Source: JACJWR01 sp963842975
GTDB taxonomy: Bacteria; Actinomycetota; Actinomycetes; S36-B12; UBA10799
Length of the DNA: 64,000 bases
Assembly (NCBI GenBank): GCA_963842975.1
Contig: CAWJIH010000008.1
Span: 1-64,000 of the forward strand
Direction: 5' to 3'
Positions 46,063 to 56,087 of the stretch are shown in pieces (the first letter of the stretch is position 1; every line of letters starts with the position of its first letter). The notes beneath the pieces were generated by a model. It saw only the letters and a list, made by a program, of their open reading frames with translations, was not told the origin of the DNA and ran no database searches. Made by a program: the position numbers and the translations under genes.

Positions 46063-47053
46063 CCTGAGTTGGCTCATTTGCTTAGTGCGTGATCTCGGGG
46101 TTGGCGAGGGCGTCGAGGATGGCTTGGCGGTCGTTGTCGATGAGGGGTGGGAAGGTCTGTTCGGCGCCGTTGATGGCGAGGGTGGCCGAGCGCAGCGGCC
46201 GGAGCTCGCGCACGACTTTGCGGATGGCCAGCCCGGTGCGCTGCTGGACGGTTCGGGCGACGGCGAGGGCGGCGAACACGATCGTGAGGTGGGCCTCGAT
46301 CGCGTCGCGGGTGCGGTGGAACATGGGCCGGGCGCGTAGGTCGGTCTTGGACATGCGGAACGACCGCTCGACCTGCCACAGATCGTGGTAGGAGGAGATC
46401 ACCTCGCCGGGGTCCATGATCGAGGCTTCGATGTTGGTGACGTAGCCCTTCAGCCCTGCCATCGCCCGCGCCCTCGCGATCCCCGCCTCGTCGAGAATGC
46501 GCTTCTCGCCGGCGGATTTGACGAAGCGCGGGGTGCGGGCGGCCTTTTCACCGTCGACGACGGCGCGGGCCCGGTTCTCCTGGGCGGTGAGGGTCTTGTT
46601 GTCCCGGGCCGACCGGGTCCGGGAGAAGGCCCACACCGCTCGCCACGACCCTGGATGCTGTTCGGGGTCCCAGACCGGTTCGCCGCGGACGGACGGGTCG
46701 TTGTCGGTGTTGCCCCCGCGGCGGGTCTTGGGGGTGAGGGTGTCGATGATCTGCCCGTCGGTGAAGGCGTCGCCGTGCCAGCGGAAGTGCGACGCCAGAT
46801 CGATCGGTGCCTTCGTCATCCGGGACCCGACGATGAACCGCAGCCCGGCGTCGTCGAGGGCGGCGAGGTTGGCCGCGGACAGCATGCCGGCGTCGGCGAC
46901 GACCACCATGTGCGCGATGCCGTGGCGAGTCTGGAACTCGCGCACGATCGGTATCAGGGTGGTGGTTTCGGCCTTGTTGCCTTCGAAGCAGCCGATCTCC
47001 AGCGGGAACCCCTGTCGGTCCACGAGCAGGCCGACGACGTGAGCCAACTCAGG
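46063..47053 (-). mobile_element. IS1634-family deletion derivative
   Basis: 991 bp with perfect 14-bp inverted ends CCTGAGTTGGCTCA. Relative to the 1.78-kb copy at 5253-7033 it lacks about 790 bp (equivalent of 6230-7019), so the right end is joined directly to the middle of the transposase gene. It has its own 16-bp target duplication within ugd. Non-autonomous. Confidence 0.88.
46082..47040 (-). pseudogene. IS1634 transposase C-terminal part
   Basis: Reads VGLLVDRQGFPLEIGCFEGNKAETTTLIPIV to the normal C-terminus ALANPEITH at 46082, closely matching the full copy at 5272. It has no frameshift in this part, but the first 230 or so codons are deleted. The open frame upstream of 47040 is flanking DNA, not transposase. 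Confidence 0.88.
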
Positions 47054-47069
47054 ATGCCGGTGCGAAGAA
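47054..47069 (+). repeat. Target duplication, right (IS1634 derivative)
   Basis: ATGCCGGTGCGAAGAA, second copy. Confidence 0.9.
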
Positions 47070-47108
47070 GATCGGACAGCCATCCGCCGCGATGGCCCCT
47101 TTCTACGA

Positions 47109-47124
47109 CCTGAGCCAACTCAGG
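47109..47124 (+). repeat. Solo IS1634 end
   Basis: CCTGAGCCAACTCAGG: the last 14 bases equal the right end of the derivative at 47040-47053. It is found where the ugd fragment stops, so a second insertion or an IS-mediated deletion probably removed the rest of ugd. From here to 47375 there is no gene. Confidence 0.7.
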
Positions 47125-47375
47125 AGAGGTACGTCGAAGAGGGAGAGGCGCTGAAGCCCTAGGCCGTCAACGAACTGTGAATGTCTTCAGCCCTTGGCCT
47201 TGTGCTTGTGAACCCCAACTTCAACCCCAGCGCCGCGTCGGGCTCTGCTTCGAATGGGTGATTGTCGCGACCGGGCCAAGTGAGACAATCGGTCGTGCCC
47301 CCGATCAATGCCGACGCAGTCGAGTCAAAGATGACTCGCGTGGGCTGGCAGCCTCTCCGCGGGCTCCTCTTTGCA

Positions 47376-47402
47376 CCCCCCCTCTCTCTCCCCCCCCCCC
47401 CC
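47376..47402 (+). repeat. Polypyrimidine tract C7-(TC)n-C13
   Basis: Seven C's, TCTCTCT, then thirteen C's. It lies just beyond the stop of DUF4012 copy 1. Length may be inaccurate in an assembly. Confidence 0.85.
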
Positions 47403-47411
47403 TGATCTCGG

Positions 47412-48655
47412 CTAGCAACGACTCCAGTCCACGACCGTCTCCTGCGGCTGGATCATCGGCTGCACTGGGACGACCGGCTCTGCATCGGACAGCGGTTCGA
47501 TGCACGTCTAGTTCCAGCACCACGGGTACTCCCGCGGGCAACTCCGTGTCGAGTCGAGCGACCGGATGCCCGAGTTCGGCGCCGAAGAATGCGGTTGTTG
47601 GTTCGCCGTTGAGCCGCACAGCGGTGACTCCGGATCCAATCGGCAGGTGAACGTAGGTCAGGGTCCGGTTGGACCGGGGATCGGCAGCGCCGGCCCGAGT
47701 GTCGATACGGCCATAGATGTAGTTGGGACCCTCACCCACCGGCGGCACGTTGTTGAGCAGGGTCACGCGTACGGTGCTCTGCCGTTGGTCGGCCTGGCAC
47801 TCGCCGCTGAAGTACTCGACCTTCCGCTCCGTGTAGAAATCCAACTTGTTTCCGGCCCCGTTGTTCAGCACCAACTGGACGTAGGGCCCCTCCGCCGTGG
47901 GCGTTGTGCCCGCGATAGGGGTGGTCTCCAGCGCGGCCTGAATCGCCGCGTCTTGGGACCAGAGTTGAATGTGGCCGCCCGAGACGCCGTCGGTGAGAGC
48001 TTTCACGAGGGCACCCGTTCCGCCCTCTAGTTCCAGCACCCGCTCGATGAGTTGGGTCGCGACGTCAGCTTGGTACTGCTCGCGGGCGGCGTTGTCGTCG
48101 GCGAATTCGAAGTAGATGTCGTTGCCCAGGTACTGCACCACGTTGTCGGCGGTGAGCACCTTGCCGTTCGGGGCCGTGACGGGGCCGGTCGCCTGGATCA
48201 GGTACTCCAGGGCGTTGATGTCCACCGCCATCACTCCGGCTACCTGCTGGCCGAACTGCAGCTGGTAGGCCGTGGCCCACTGGATCCCGGCGTAGGGGAA
48301 GTTCGGTGACATGTTCATGTTCTGCCACAGCGCAGGGTCGCGGCCGTAAAGCGCGCGGTAGTCCGGGCCGAGATCCACGATCGGCTCGGCGAAGCGCTTC
48401 AGGGTGTCGTTCGACTCGACGTCCTTCTGCACCAGTTCCCCACCGTCGACGGTGAGCACGCCGTAGGTGCCGAGGAAGCCGCCGGTGCCGCGGATCTCCA
48501 CCGGACTCTGGAACGCGACGAAGTAGGTCTGCGGGGCCGTTGGCACCCAGCATGGTGGGCATCACCGCCAGAGTCGCTGCAGCCGCCCTCAGACGTCTTC
48601 GACGCGGCCTCAGAGGTCAGCGCCGAGGCCTCGGCTACAGATGCCTCCACCGCCG
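47412..48655 (-). pseudogene. DUF4012 protein, truncated duplicate (copy 1)
   Basis: Nearly identical to residues about 225 onward of copy 2 (54031-55822): APQTYFVAFQSPVEIRGTGGF, GPDYRALYGRDPALWQNMN, AVDINALEYLIQATGPV, VVQYLGNDIYFEF. One extra base near 47508 shifts the last 30 codons (in the other frame they read IEPLSDAEPVVPVQPM to the stop at 47412). Upstream of 48545 only two scraps of the N-terminal half remain (EASVAEASALTSEAASKTS), joined after two internal deletions, and the membrane anchor is lost. Function of DUF4012 is unknown. Confidence 0.85.
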
Positions 48656-48738
48656 GGGAAGAGGAGTTCAGCACCCAACTCCTTAGCGAGGGCATAGGCG
48701 AAACTGAGCCGTCCCGGGACGGTTCATTGGGCTCTTGA

Positions 48739-48945
48739 GGTGGAGATGATCGACCACTTGGGATACGGTCGCCGCGACCAGGCCGGCCTTTCGCTGTACG
48801 CCAATGGGATGACAACCGGAGACATCGCCAATCATCTGCAGGATGCCTACGGCGATCAGGTGTCCCGCAGTCTGGTCTTCCGAGTGACCGACCAGATCCT
48901 GCACGACATGGGCCAGTGGCAGACCCGCCCCTTACCTGGCAGTGT
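48739..48945 (+). pseudogene. IS256 transposase fragment with internal deletion
   Basis: MEMIDHLGYGRRDQAG joins directly to LSLYANGMTTGDIANHLQDAYG and VFRVTDQILHDMGQWQTRPL, parts of an IS256 N-terminal domain normally about 40 residues apart. It lies next to the broken end of DUF4012 copy 1, which it probably helped to create. The 48946-49236 interval holds nothing else I can support. Confidence 0.7.
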
Positions 48946-49236
48946 CCGAACGCAGGCCGCAGCGGAGCAATCCCACCGGCCAGATCAACGGCTAGAAGTC
49001 CATCACGAACACCCTCGCCATCACCTACGGCGACCGCCTGATAACAACAAACCGGCCAATGCCGTTTACACAGACGGCTGCACAGACCCTGCTGGGCCGG
49101 TGGGGAGGGCAAGATCCTCGGGACCAAGGCTCCGCGGTGGGCTGGGAGCGGGAAACATGCCGAAACTTGCCGCCTTTCCTGCACTAGGCACTATGTCCGT
49201 GCGAAGCGCCACGGATGGGGCGCTTGAAAGAGCGAG

Positions 49237-50118
49237 TCACATACCCGCGGCGTCACTTCGAACCTGTTCGCGGTAGGCCGCTGACCCCTTGCGGAAGCGC
49301 TCAGCCTGGTCGGCGCGGCCCTGCAATCGGGCCGCGCGCGCCCGGACGTCGAAGTATCGAGCCATACCCGAAGCGAAGCGGCGCCAGTCATGGCCGTGCT
49401 TGCGGTGGAAGTAGACGCTCGAGCGTGCGCTTGCCTGCATCGAGCGAATTGAGGACGTTGCATCGAAGGCCGCCGAGGCGCCGCCCACGTGCAGTACCCG
49501 CCACTGCTCGGCGAGTCCGACCGGAATCCCAATCTCGGTCGCCCGAATGCAGAGGTCGATGTCCTCGTAGTACATGAAGAAGGACTCGTCGAAGCCCCCC
49601 AATTTGTCGAACGACTGCCGGTCGATCAGCAAGGAGGCTCCGCTCACGTAGCCGCGACCATCGGGCCGGGCCTGACGTGGGCTAAGGATTCTCAAGATCT
49701 CCGCCGGAACTGTTCGGGACCGGCCGTAGAGTTGCTGTCGACGGCCTCGCGAATCGATGATCGCTGGGCCGATGATCCCACGGCCGGGGTGCCAGTCAGA
49801 CGGCCACGCCAATATCTCGGCATCCGGGTTGAGGAAGAGAATGTGCTGGCCCTTGCCCGCGGCAGCCGCGGCATTGCAGCCAGCCCCGAAACCGCAGTTG
49901 TCCGTGCACGCCACCGCCTCGATGGGGATGCGCAGCGCGCCAGCTAGCTCCGTGGCCAGGACGATAGTGTCGGCATCGGCCGAGTTGTCATGCAGGAATA
50001 CGCGCACCTGCCATGCGTCGGGGATCGCCGTCAAGGAGGCCAGTGCCCGCGGCAGAGTCGCCCCGCTGTGATAGGAAACAATGACCACGTCAATACTCGG
50101 CCGCACTTCAGTTGCCAC
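49237..50118 (-). CDS. Glycosyltransferase family 2, rhamnosyltransferase-like
   Basis: 293 residues from GTG. VVIVSYHSG (11-19), HDNSADAD (about 43-50), NCGFGAGCNAA, FLNPDAEI (about 94-101, metal-binding Asp), GYVSGASLLIDR and FFMYYEDIDLCIRA (about 179-192) are the landmarks of GT2 enzymes of the WbbL type. It is the first gene after DUF4012 copy 1 on the minus strand; sugar unknown. Confidence 0.88.
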   Translation of the reverse strand: MATEVRPSIDVVIVSYHSGATLPRALASLTAIPDAWQVRVFLHDNSADADTIVLATELAGALRIPIEAVACTDNCGFGAGCNAAAAAGKGQHILFLNPDAEILAWPSDWHPGRGIIGPAIIDSRGRRQQLYGRSRTVPAEILRILSPRQARPDGRGYVSGASLLIDRQSFDKLGGFDESFFMYYEDIDLCIRATEIGIPVGLAEQWRVLHVGGASAAFDATSSIRSMQASARSSVYFHRKHGHDWRRFASGMARYFDVRARAARLQGRADQAERFRKGSAAYREQVRSDAAGM

Positions 50119-50450
50119 TCAAGGATTCTAGAGTCTGCCGTGGAATGCGGCGGCCCCGTATTAGCCTCGGTCTTTCGTGAGGGGTGAGGTGTTGGGGGTA
50201 CGACGCGGGGGTTGAAAGCACGGAAGTGCCTGTCCTGCTTGGGATTCCTGACTTGCTGAGGGAAAAGAATCGTTCAAGAGGGGTGGCACTGGAGTTGGCG
50301 CAGGCTACAACATCTCGTTCGGTGGCTGGACTTGATCGACGAACAACTGCTGGGGCAACTGCGTCTGGATCACCCCCGGGCTGAACTGAACAACGTTCAT
50401 GGAAGCCCGAGGCTAGTGGATGCAGCCCTCGTCGGGATAAGGTCGCGGCC
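50119..50450. other. Intergenic region
   Basis: About 330 bp between divergent genes. A short open stretch from 50332 (LIDEQLLGQLRLDHPRAEL) runs into the next gene in another frame; I do not recognise it. Otherwise nothing. Confidence 0.4.
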
Positions 50451-51359
50451 ATGCCGCGCGACTACGCATCCCTCACCCACCTGCACCTGCGCAACCTGTT
50501 GGCTGCCTACCTGCCACGGGACGCCGGGGCCCTCCGAATCCTCGACCTCGGGTCGGGCAGTGGCACCCTCACCACCTACCTCCAGCGGCAGTTGTCGGAG
50601 GCAGGCTTCACTGTGGAACTGTATGGCTTGGACGTCAACGATATGCAGGTGCAGGAGCGGTCCTTCCACACCGCGAGCATCGCCCGGGCACACGCGGTCG
50701 AACCCGGACACCCGTGGCAGGACCGCCTGGTGCTGATCGAATCCGGCCAACCCTGGCCGTTCCCGACCGATCACTTCGACGCAATCGTCTCAAATCAAGT
50801 GTTCGAACACATCCATGAACCCGACGCGACCCTGGCCCAGATCAGCCGAACGCTCAAGCCGTCCGGCTACTCCGCGCATCTCTTTCCGTTTGAGAGTTAC
50901 ATACTCGAAGGTCACCTCAAGGTCCCTTTCGCCCATTGGCTCACCGACGGCACGCTCAGGGAGCAATGGATCAAGCGCTATTACGGATTGCAGGATCGCC
51001 GCAGGCGAGGCAAGTACTTCCGTGATGGTCGGGCCGCGGGCTGGTCGCTGGCCGACTACTCTGCCGCGCATGCCGACTACCTGGTCACGCAGACTCACTA
51101 CATGTCATTCCGAGAGTTCGCCAGGGCCTCCGCCCAACACGGACTTCGAGTGGACCTGGACCATACAGTCGACTTCTACGCCCTCAAGGCCCATGAGCTA
51201 CTGAAGCGTCCCGTGCCGCGGCAGTATGCTTCCGGGGCCAGCCCGATGCGCACCCTCGCGGGGCATGCTCTGAAGATTGCGGGGGGAGTTTCCGTGGGAA
51301 TCCGACACGCCGACCGGTATGGCGCCTGGCGCGAGCGAACCGGCTCGGAGGGCCACTGA
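50451..51359 (+). CDS. SAM-dependent methyltransferase
   Basis: 302 residues, AAGG upstream of the ATG. Motif I ILDLGSGSGTLT (29-40), acidic strand LYGLDVND (about 57-64), and FDAIVSNQVFEHIHEPD (about 108-124) with TLKPSGY identify a class I enzyme. A long C-terminal part (about 160-302) has no clear match. Acceptor unknown; neighbours are a GT2 and the Wzx flippase. Confidence 0.82.
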   Translation: MPRDYASLTHLHLRNLLAAYLPRDAGALRILDLGSGSGTLTTYLQRQLSEAGFTVELYGLDVNDMQVQERSFHTASIARAHAVEPGHPWQDRLVLIESGQPWPFPTDHFDAIVSNQVFEHIHEPDATLAQISRTLKPSGYSAHLFPFESYILEGHLKVPFAHWLTDGTLREQWIKRYYGLQDRRRRGKYFRDGRAAGWSLADYSAAHADYLVTQTHYMSFREFARASAQHGLRVDLDHTVDFYALKAHELLKRPVPRQYASGASPMRTLAGHALKIAGGVSVGIRHADRYGAWRERTGSEGH

Positions 51360-51392
51360 CCGACAGGTTCGGGCGAGCCCCCTGGACTCGCT

Positions 51393-52715
51393 TCACCACA
51401 GGAATACTGGGACGGCTGTGATCAACAGCAGGGAGAAAAGGGCAAGTCGCTCTCGTATGCGCAGGACTCTCCAGGGCCAGTCCTCGGCTGGGAGGGTCCG
51501 GCGCATGAACCACTCTGCAGTGATGCCGCCTGAGAGCATCGCGACCATGACAGCGGCACCGAGCACCACAAGGTTGCCCGTGAGGCCGCCAGCTGCGGTG
51601 GCGACGAGCAATGCGGTGACGGCAGTCAGCTGTGTGGTGGAGTACTGGCGCTGACGGTCGTGGGCGATCAGGGCGATTCCTGAGATGGAGGTCCAGATGC
51701 GCGCGACGGTGCCCACCGCCAGCATGCTCAGCACTAGGGCTGCGTCTTCAAAACCACTCGAATAGAGCAGCGGCAGGATGAAAGGTCCGGTCCATGAGAT
51801 GACCGCAGCCCCCAGAGAGGCCGCGAGCATGATGTGAGGCAGGTTCTCGCGGCCTGTGGACAGCGACGGCTCGTCTTTGGTCGATACCTTGGACAGCTGA
51901 GGAAGGTATGAGAAGCGTATGACCGAGAAGGAGAACGCCCACACGAGGGCGGCGACGCTCCAAGCGGCACGGAACAGTCCTGCGTCATAGGCGCCGATAG
52001 TCACCACCACCAAAGTCGGGATCATGCCCATCACGACGGCGTCGCTGGCCGTGCCGACGAAGGCGCCCTTGGTGGACTGCAGGAGCGCCCGGGCCTCGTT
52101 GACGGGAAGCCTCTCGCGAACCGATCCCTGGCACGTCCGTCGCACTTGGAAGGAGCCCGCCGCGGCGCCGACGAGGGCTCCAAGGCCCAAACTGAGGGGC
52201 AGCCACTGCAGTGGAAGGGTGACCACTAACGCGATGGTCACCAGGGTGGTGCCGGTGGCCGTGGTCACTTTGTAGCGCACGACGCTCTTGGGCGAGTCGA
52301 CTGCCGAGATGAAAGTTGGGCGCTGCAGCAGGATCATGTTGCTGAAGGTGAACACACACAGCCCGGCCGCCGTGATCCACATGGGAAGTTGGTCGCGCAG
52401 GACGAAGGAACCCGCGGGCACCACGATGAGCAGGGTCGGAACCAACATGAGCAGCGCGGCGAGGAACGAGACTCTCAGGAGATGCCTGGAGGGGATGTCG
52501 CGCTGGGTAGCGATCCACCGCGGCAGAGCATTGGTCTGGCCGGCCAGGGCGACTGAGGCGGCCAAGGCCGCCAACCCCATCAACGAGCCGGCGAGGCCTA
52601 CACCTATAGGCCCGAAACCCGACGCAATGACCTTAGAGATTGCGATCGCACCCAAGTACGACGCAGCAGTCCCCGCCAGAATGATCGCTTTCGAACCGCC
52701 CAGAGGGATTCTCAT
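51393..52715 (-). CDS. Wzx-type polysaccharide flippase
   Basis: 440 residues with about twelve membrane helices spaced along the protein (for example 10-31, 40-57, 82-104, 113-130, 150-175, 220-240, 246-262, 296-313, 318-340, 360-379, 382-400, 417-436). Pattern of the MATE-like/oligosaccharyl-lipid flippase family (PST/RfbX). Moves undecaprenyl-linked repeat units across the membrane, pairing logically with the Wzy-like protein at 16.4 kb. Convergent with the methyltransferase (33 bp). Confidence 0.82.
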   Translation of the reverse strand: MRIPLGGSKAIILAGTAASYLGAIAISKVIASGFGPIGVGLAGSLMGLAALAASVALAGQTNALPRWIATQRDIPSRHLLRVSFLAALLMLVPTLLIVVPAGSFVLRDQLPMWITAAGLCVFTFSNMILLQRPTFISAVDSPKSVVRYKVTTATGTTLVTIALVVTLPLQWLPLSLGLGALVGAAAGSFQVRRTCQGSVRERLPVNEARALLQSTKGAFVGTASDAVVMGMIPTLVVVTIGAYDAGLFRAAWSVAALVWAFSFSVIRFSYLPQLSKVSTKDEPSLSTGRENLPHIMLAASLGAAVISWTGPFILPLLYSSGFEDAALVLSMLAVGTVARIWTSISGIALIAHDRQRQYSTTQLTAVTALLVATAAGGLTGNLVVLGAAVMVAMLSGGITAEWFMRRTLPAEDWPWRVLRIRERLALFSLLLITAVPVFLW

Positions 52716-52744
52716 GGTGCCTCGGTCGTATCAGGACGCATGGC

Positions 52745-53094
52745 TCACCTTGTGGCGGCCGCAGACAGCGCCGCACGCGTGGTCCAGGCGTAGTACGACG
52801 ACCGCGCTATGCCAAGTGAGGTGCCCATCATCGTGATCGGGTAGTTCGCCTTCTCCGCGGAGCGTTCCTCAAGGAGGCCGCGCGGGCGGTGAAACGGGCG
52901 TTCGTAGCCTGCTCGGCGGTATTGGGCCCCGGGGCGTCCGACCCGTCGTAGGCCTCTAAAGTCGCCAATTTGTGCTCGGCGCCATACGTCCGCCGACGCG
53001 GCCGGGCCTGGCCACCATCGTCCTGGCTGTCCATGAACCCATTGTCCCCGCCACGCGGCGCGGACAACGCCTGCGAATCCTGCGTAACCGTCAT
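52745..53094 (-). pseudogene. IS3-family remnant (OrfA and OrfB scraps)
   Basis: RPRRRTYGAEHKLATLEAYDGSDAPG is the start of an IS3-type OrfA; after deletion and frameshift, AEKANYPITMMGTSLGIARSSYYAWTTR is the start of OrfB. Both stop after short runs. It lies between the Wzx gene and a methyltransferase. At 53170-53184 GAAAGCAAACTCAG resembles an IS1634 end but is too short to call. Confidence 0.65.
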
Positions 53095-53237
53095 CAGAAC
53101 CTGTCTCCTCCATCACGCCCCGGCACAGAACGAGCATCAAGCCGAAGGTCTCAACTGATCGTGACAGTCAGGGGAAAGCAAACTCAGATCAGATCGATGG
53201 CCGGGGAACGTTCAGAGCCTCATCAGATTGCAGATCA

Positions 53238-53957
53238 ATGCCCCCATTTCGGTTCGTGTCGAAACTCTGGTCCTCGAAGCTCCTTGCTACCCTAACGCGC
53301 GTGAAACAAGGTGGTCGCCACTACGGGCCCCATCCGCGTGTCACGGTCATCTCTCTTCTTGCAGGAGACGAAAAGCGAATCCTGGACGTAGGCTGCAACG
53401 ACGGTAGCTTCGGGAACCACCTAAAGTCCCTTCGGCCTGGAGTCGAGGTGGTTGGAATTGAGGCTGACCCTGACCAGGCCCTCAAGGCTTCCCAAGTCCT
53501 TGACAAAGTCGTTGTCGGCTACTTTCCCGACTGCCTCAGTCAAATCGATGGAAAGTTTGACGCGATCTCTTTCAACCACGTTTTGGAGCACCTTGCGGAT
53601 CCTTGGGGAGCGCTTCAAGCGTGCACAACGGTCTTGAATCCCGGGGGGCGTGTTGTTGGCGAGGTTCCAAACATACGCTACTACGAGCCCATTCTGGAAC
53701 TGGTCTTTCGGGGTCGGTGGACCTACCAAGACACGGGCATCTTGGACCGAACCCACTTGCGCTTCTTCACCCGGTCCTCTTTGCGAGATCTCCTGCACGA
53801 CAGTGGATTTGAGGTTGTCCATCTGAGTGCATCTAACGCCGCAGGGAGCGTGAGGTACCCCCGCACTTCGCGACTTGTGTCCCGGGTAATTGGGGACTTC
53901 AGCTTTGGCTCGCTGGATTTCGCCGCCAAACGGCGTGACTCCCAGTCGCCTGATTAG
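53238..53957 (+). CDS. SAM-dependent methyltransferase
   Basis: 239 residues; GTG at 53301 is an alternative start. ILDVGCNDGSFG (about 48-59) is motif I, VVGIEADP the acidic strand, FDAISFNHVLEHLADP (about 107-122) and LNPGGRVVGEVPN follow, with a DRTHLRFFT segment typical of O-antigen methyltransferases. Convergent with DUF4012 copy 2. Confidence 0.85.
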   Translation: MPPFRFVSKLWSSKLLATLTRVKQGGRHYGPHPRVTVISLLAGDEKRILDVGCNDGSFGNHLKSLRPGVEVVGIEADPDQALKASQVLDKVVVGYFPDCLSQIDGKFDAISFNHVLEHLADPWGALQACTTVLNPGGRVVGEVPNIRYYEPILELVFRGRWTYQDTGILDRTHLRFFTRSSLRDLLHDSGFEVVHLSASNAAGSVRYPRTSRLVSRVIGDFSFGSLDFAAKRRDSQSPD

Positions 53958-54030
53958 TTGGCGGAACTCCTGGGTGCTCCGATTGAGCACCACCAGATTG
54001 GCGCCGACGCGTGCAGGCACCGCACCCCGA

Positions 54031-55822
54031 TTAGCACCCACTCCACTCCACGACCGTCTCCTGCGGCTGGATCATCGGCTGCACGGGGATGACGGGTTCT
54101 GCATCGGATAGCGGTTCGATGACGTCGAGTTCTACCTCCACCGGGGCACCCGCTGGTAGTTCGAGGTCGAGCAGGGCTACAGGGTGGCTGAGTTCGGCGC
54201 CGAAGAACGCCGTTGTTGGTTCGCCGTTGACGCGAACCGCGGTGACGCCCGCGCCGATGGGCAGGTGGACGTAGACCAAGCTGCGGTTGGACAGCGGGTC
54301 GGCGCCGGCGGCTGCTGTGTCTGCCCGGCCGTAGATGTATCGCGGGCCCTTGGTCGATCGGCGGCACGTTGTTCAGCAGTGTCGCCCGCACGAGGCTTTG
54401 CCGGTTGTCTGCCTGGCACTCGCCGCCGATGTATTCCAGGGTGCGTTCGGTGTAGAAATCCATCTTGTTTCCGGCACCGTTGTTGAGCACGAGTTGTGCG
54501 TAGGGTCCTTCGGCGGTGGGCGTTGTGCCTGCGATGGGGGTGGTCTCCAGCGCGGCCTGAATCGCCGCGTCTTGGGACCAGAGTTGAATGTGGCCGCCCG
54601 AGACGCCGTCGGTGAGAGCTTTCACGAGGGCACCCGTTCCGCCCTCGAGTTCCAGCACCCGCTCGATGAGTTGGGTCGCCACGTCAGCTTGGTACTGCTC
54701 GCGGGCGGCGTTGTCGTCGGCGAATTCGAAGTAGATGTCGTTGCCCAGGTACTGCACCACGTTGTCGGCGGTGAGCACCTTGCCGTTCGGCGCGGTCACG
54801 GGGCCGGTCGCCTGGATCAGGTACTCCAGGGCGTTGATGTCCACCGCCATCACTCCGGCGATCTGCTGGCCGAATTGCAACTGGTAGGCGGTGGCCCACT
54901 GGATCCCGGCGTAGGGGAAGTTCGGTGACATGTTCATGTTCTGCCACAGCGCCGGGTCACGACCGTAAAGCGCGCGGTAGTCCGGGCCGAGATCCACGAT
55001 CGGCTCGTCGAACCGCTTCAGGGTGTCGTTCGACTCGACGTCCTTCTGCACCAGTTCCCCACCGTCGACGGTGAGCACGCCGTAGGTGCCCAGGAAGCCG
55101 CCGGTGCCGCGGATCTCCACCGGACTCTGGAACGCGACGAAGTAGGTCTGCGGGGCCGCCTCGCCCAGCATGGTGGGCATCACCGCCAGCAGTTGGGACG
55201 CCGTCGCGGAGATGCCCAATGCTTGGTCAACTTCGGCGTTCAGCTCGTCTAGGCCCTCGGTGACCGGGGCGACCACGCCCGAGGTCGGCACCTCCGCCAG
55301 AGTCGCAGCGGCTGCGCTCAGGCTCGCCTGGGCCTCGCCGAGAGTCGCGCCGGCGGGCGCGAGCCTGGCCAGGTCGACGCGGCCTTGGGGATCCTTGATG
55401 GTGTCGACATCGAGGATGGCCGCAGCTTCCACGAACTTGGGCAGCGACCCGGACACCACCTCGTCGGCAGCCTCTGTCGCCAGGGTCACCGCCTTCGGCG
55501 ACGAGCCGATCCACGGCAGCGCCCCGACCACCTTCCACACCGGATCGGACGTCTTCGACGCCGCCTCGGAGGTCAGCGCCGACGCCTCCGCTACAGATGC
55601 CTCCGCCGCCGCCACATCGGCACCGAGCAGAGCGTCCTGGGTTCCCGCCACGGCACCGGCAGCTGTGACGAGCGCGTCCCGAGCCTGCAGGCCGGTGTAG
55701 GCGATCCAGGCTCCTGCCGCCACGGCCAGCGCCGCCACCACGGCCACGGCGAGGACGACGTAGCGCCACACCCGCCGCTTGCCTTTTACGTGCGCGGTGT
55801 CTTCGGCGTCGTGTCTGGCCAC
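54031..55822 (-). pseudogene. DUF4012 membrane protein (copy 2), one frameshift
   Basis: About 597 codons. A basic N-terminus, one membrane anchor (about 19-43), a long Ala/Ser-rich helical region (about 45-220, with SEAASKTSDPVWKVVGALPWIG) and the conserved DUF4012 core (APQTYFVAFQSPVEIRGTGGFLG, about 228 onward). At about 54348 a single-base change of frame interrupts the last 105 codons, which in the other frame read IYGRADT...VYVHLPIG...ETVVEWSGC to 54031. Could be a real mutation or a sequence error. DUF4012 proteins are common in actinobacterial glycan loci, function unknown. Confidence 0.8.
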
Positions 55823-56087
55823 CTTCCAGTCCTCCCGGCGTGACTCGTGCGGGGGCGGGCCGCGGCCTGCCCACTCTGGAAGGCCAGGGTACCTGCCGGG
55901 GTCGGTGTGTTCGGCGTGCGCGGCGGGTGGCTACCCCAAGGCCCGGCGGATGCCCGTGTGGCTGAAGTCGTCGCCGGTGAAGAGGAGTTCGGCTCCGCTG
56001 AGGGCGCGCTTGACGCTCCTCGCCCGCATCTGGTGGCCTGTGGACGACGAAAGACGCTGAACCCTTGACTCCGCTCAGACTGGACGA

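Larger units (their letters stand above)
45959..47108 (+). pseudogene. ugd: UDP-glucose 6-dehydrogenase 5' fragment, split by an IS
   Basis: SKISVVGAGYLRAVHATAMASIG and GIDAGAK read from 45959 to 46062, the start of a Ugd with its GxGYxG NAD site (Gly to Arg at GYLR). If the IS and one copy of the 16-bp repeat are removed, the frame rejoins at 47070 as KIGQPSAAMAPFYD, exactly the sequence expected of Ugd, and ends at 47108 where a second IS end begins. The rest of the gene (over 350 codons) is gone and the start codon is not evident. Ugd makes UDP-glucuronate. Confidence 0.8.

Noticed and set aside
52540..52575. Match to the dispersed repeat (GACTGAGGCGGCCAAGGCC)
   Set aside because: Only about 18 bp inside the intact Wzx gene, explained by an Ala/Lys-coding run.
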